A stretch of DNA of 64,000 nt, taken from assembly GCA_964019695.1 (NCBI GenBank), contig OZ026522.1, positions 77,159,601 to 77,223,600 on the forward strand, in the 5' to 3' direction. This document shows, piece after piece, positions 62,599 through 64,000 of this stretch. A program made the translations under genes and the position numbers. A model generated the notes under the pieces. That model had not been told where the DNA came from and did no database searches. It worked only from the letters and a program-made list of their open reading frames with translations. This DNA is from Loripinus fragilis (lineage: Eukaryota > Mollusca > Bivalvia > Lucinida > Lucinidae). The first letter of the stretch is position 1. Each line of letters begins with the position of its first letter.

Positions 62599-62647
62599 CT
62601 GCAAACAATCATATAAATATTTTCTTACCCGTCATTTTTTACATACA

Positions 62648-62775
62648 GAAGATAGTAAAATTCAAGTACTTTTCAAGGCCTTTGAGTGATTTTCCAGTAC
62701 TTTTCAAGGCAGATTTACTTTCCAAGGAAGTCCTCAATATGCAAGTACTTTTGAAGCCTATGCAAGCCTTGTGTA
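62648..62775. mobile_element. MITE-D fragment
   Basis: AAAATTCAAGTACTTTTCAA, GTACTTTTCAAGGCAGATTT and CAAGTACTTTTGAAGCC, 50 bp upstream of exon A. Confidence 0.65.
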
Positions 62776-63280
62776 TATAGTATCTGCAGATAGTATGTTA
62801 AATTTTACTTAATATCAAGAGTGTGTAGTATAGGCCAAGCAAAGCTAATACAAATGAGATGAAAAGTGTGATTACTTTCTTATCCTTCACTCTAAACATG
62901 TTTTGCTTGTGACTCACTTGTGAGTATCCAAAACATATGCTTTGAGAAATAAGAAAAATTATTTTTTAATATGCGCTCTTATCTAGACGCAGACATCTTA
63001 CAATTACTGCATTGGTTATTCAGTTCCTCATTAATTCATGAGATTTCTATACCATACTTCATGTTAAACATCAAACCAAATTCAGCCCTGATATGGGTCA
63101 TGGGGGGGTTTTAAAAATGGCTATAATTTCTTAATGTGAAACTTTAACACAATCATGCTTAGCATCTCCTAAATGGGACTTTAGCAAACAGCTATGACCC
63201 TGATGAGACATTTGGCAATGTGTGGCATCTCATCTTGGTAATAAATATTTGCTAAAGTAGAAGCCAAATTCAGCATCCTA
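62776..63280. other. ATR intron upstream of exon A
   Basis: Contains a decayed PAL arm (CTAAACATGTTTTGCTTGTG, 62892) and a GATCAG-type hairpin relic near 63185-63250. No exon. Confidence 0.45.
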
Positions 63281-63282
63281 AC

Positions 63283-63440
63283 TACCTTAAGCGGCTACTC
63301 AAAAAGAAGACCAAAAATTGTTTTTTCAAGACTGATTATTGCTTAATGCAAGTCAAACGTATTCTGCAATACTTTCAACCTTCATTAAACTGTTTTGTCT
63401 AATTTTGAGTGGCTGTTTAAGACAGGTTTTACTGTAATTA
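63283..63440. mobile_element. MITE with CTTAAGCGGCTACTCAAAAA end
   Basis: Inner boxes AAAAATTG, AAGACTGATTATTGCTTAAT and GGCTGTTTAAGACAGG follow 26963-27178 in order; ends GCGGCTACTC and GAGTGGCTGTTTAAGACAGG pair. Confidence 0.7.
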
Positions 63441-63659
63441 AGAAAGGTCATCCAGCACACCTTATTATGAATAATAGATGTTCTGTGACAATAAAAACTA
63501 CCAGAAAGTACAATTTGTTTCTACTGGCCAAAAGTGTTGACATTGGCATCCTAAAATTATATATTTAAACTCTTATCCTGCCAAAAAAAAATTTGTCCCG
63601 AAAATGTTGTCTGCTTATTAATGGCCATATAAGGGTCAAGGAGATATGACATTTTTACA

Positions 63660-63990
63660 TGTTTTTATCATATGAGGTTACGCCTCGGAGTGAAATAATG
63701 CCATGCATTAAAAACTGATAAAATCGATAAACCACTACTACTAGTGGTTTACAGATTTTTGGGTAACGTTATGACGTCCATAACAATGTTGCGTACATGA
63801 CAATTTTTTTTTTAAAAATTACGCCAGAAATGAGATTTCAAAGTAACCTTAATGTCATATGATAAATAGAATCTAAAATTTGTGCTCTTGTTAAACTTGT
63901 TGCTCATAAGCGATAAAATGATTGAGAAGCCTTGCATTTTATCCCTTTCCCCCAACTTGTTAATAAAATCAATAAAACATGGTCATCTAT
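63660..63990. mobile_element. ACGAGTTGGGGAAAAG family copy
   Basis: AAACCACTACTACTAGTGGT carries a small expansion of the palindrome; then ATGACGTCCATAACAATGTT, CGCCAGAAATGAGATTTC and CATTTTATCCCTTTCCCCCA. Confidence 0.75.
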
Positions 63991-64000
63991 CAAAAAGACA

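Noticed and set aside
62776..64000. The ATR exon preceding exon A
   Set aside because: No minus-strand ATR-like codons between splice sites were seen up to the right edge.

Overview
The window is animal nuclear DNA: AT-rich, exons of 34-211 bp separated by introns of up to 37.5 kb, and introns crowded with short inverted-repeat transposons, tRNA-headed SINEs and hairpin repeats. The repeat style and a BEN-domain gene of a type common in molluscs suggest a bivalve; the species is inference. There are no bacterial features, no CRISPR array and no genuine tRNA or rRNA gene.

The backbone is one gene on the minus strand, the checkpoint kinase ATR. Fourteen exons (62598 down to 3174, 1560 coding nt, all splice phases compatible) encode about 520 residues of the helical FAT region in the same order as human ATR. 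The kinase and FATC exons lie beyond the left edge and the N-terminal half beyond the right edge.

The most striking structure is at 571-3270: what looks like a plain 150-bp satellite (18 units, no indels) is a tandem amplification of the 3' part of ATR exon N, its 5' splice site, a little intron and the end of a MITE. Every unit still carries an open 31-codon exon fragment and a splice donor. Two further ATR exons show the same kind of event: exon G has its 3' part plus donor in three 110-bp copies (51291-51620), and exon E has its acceptor edge duplicated (55272-55396).

The 37.5-kb ATR intron 7558-45098 contains a second minus-strand gene, a BEN-domain gene (29547-14840) with disrupted reading frames near its third exon. 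That gene's intron holds a plus-strand Tc1/mariner transposase (17304-21612) that carries one nonsense codon and its own 3.1-kb GT-AG intron, itself filled with MITEs and a 107-bp duplication. Upstream of the BEN gene is a 5-kb element with modular inverted ends (29770-34753). Further along are a 3.1-kb inverted-repeat element (41047-44154) and a 0.7-kb TA-flanked MITE (45932-46630).

The remainder is intron with dispersed families: MITEs, foldback hairpins, two SINE families, an inverted minisatellite, a 569-bp nested palindrome and homopolymer tracts. Repeat boundaries are approximate because they were read by eye.
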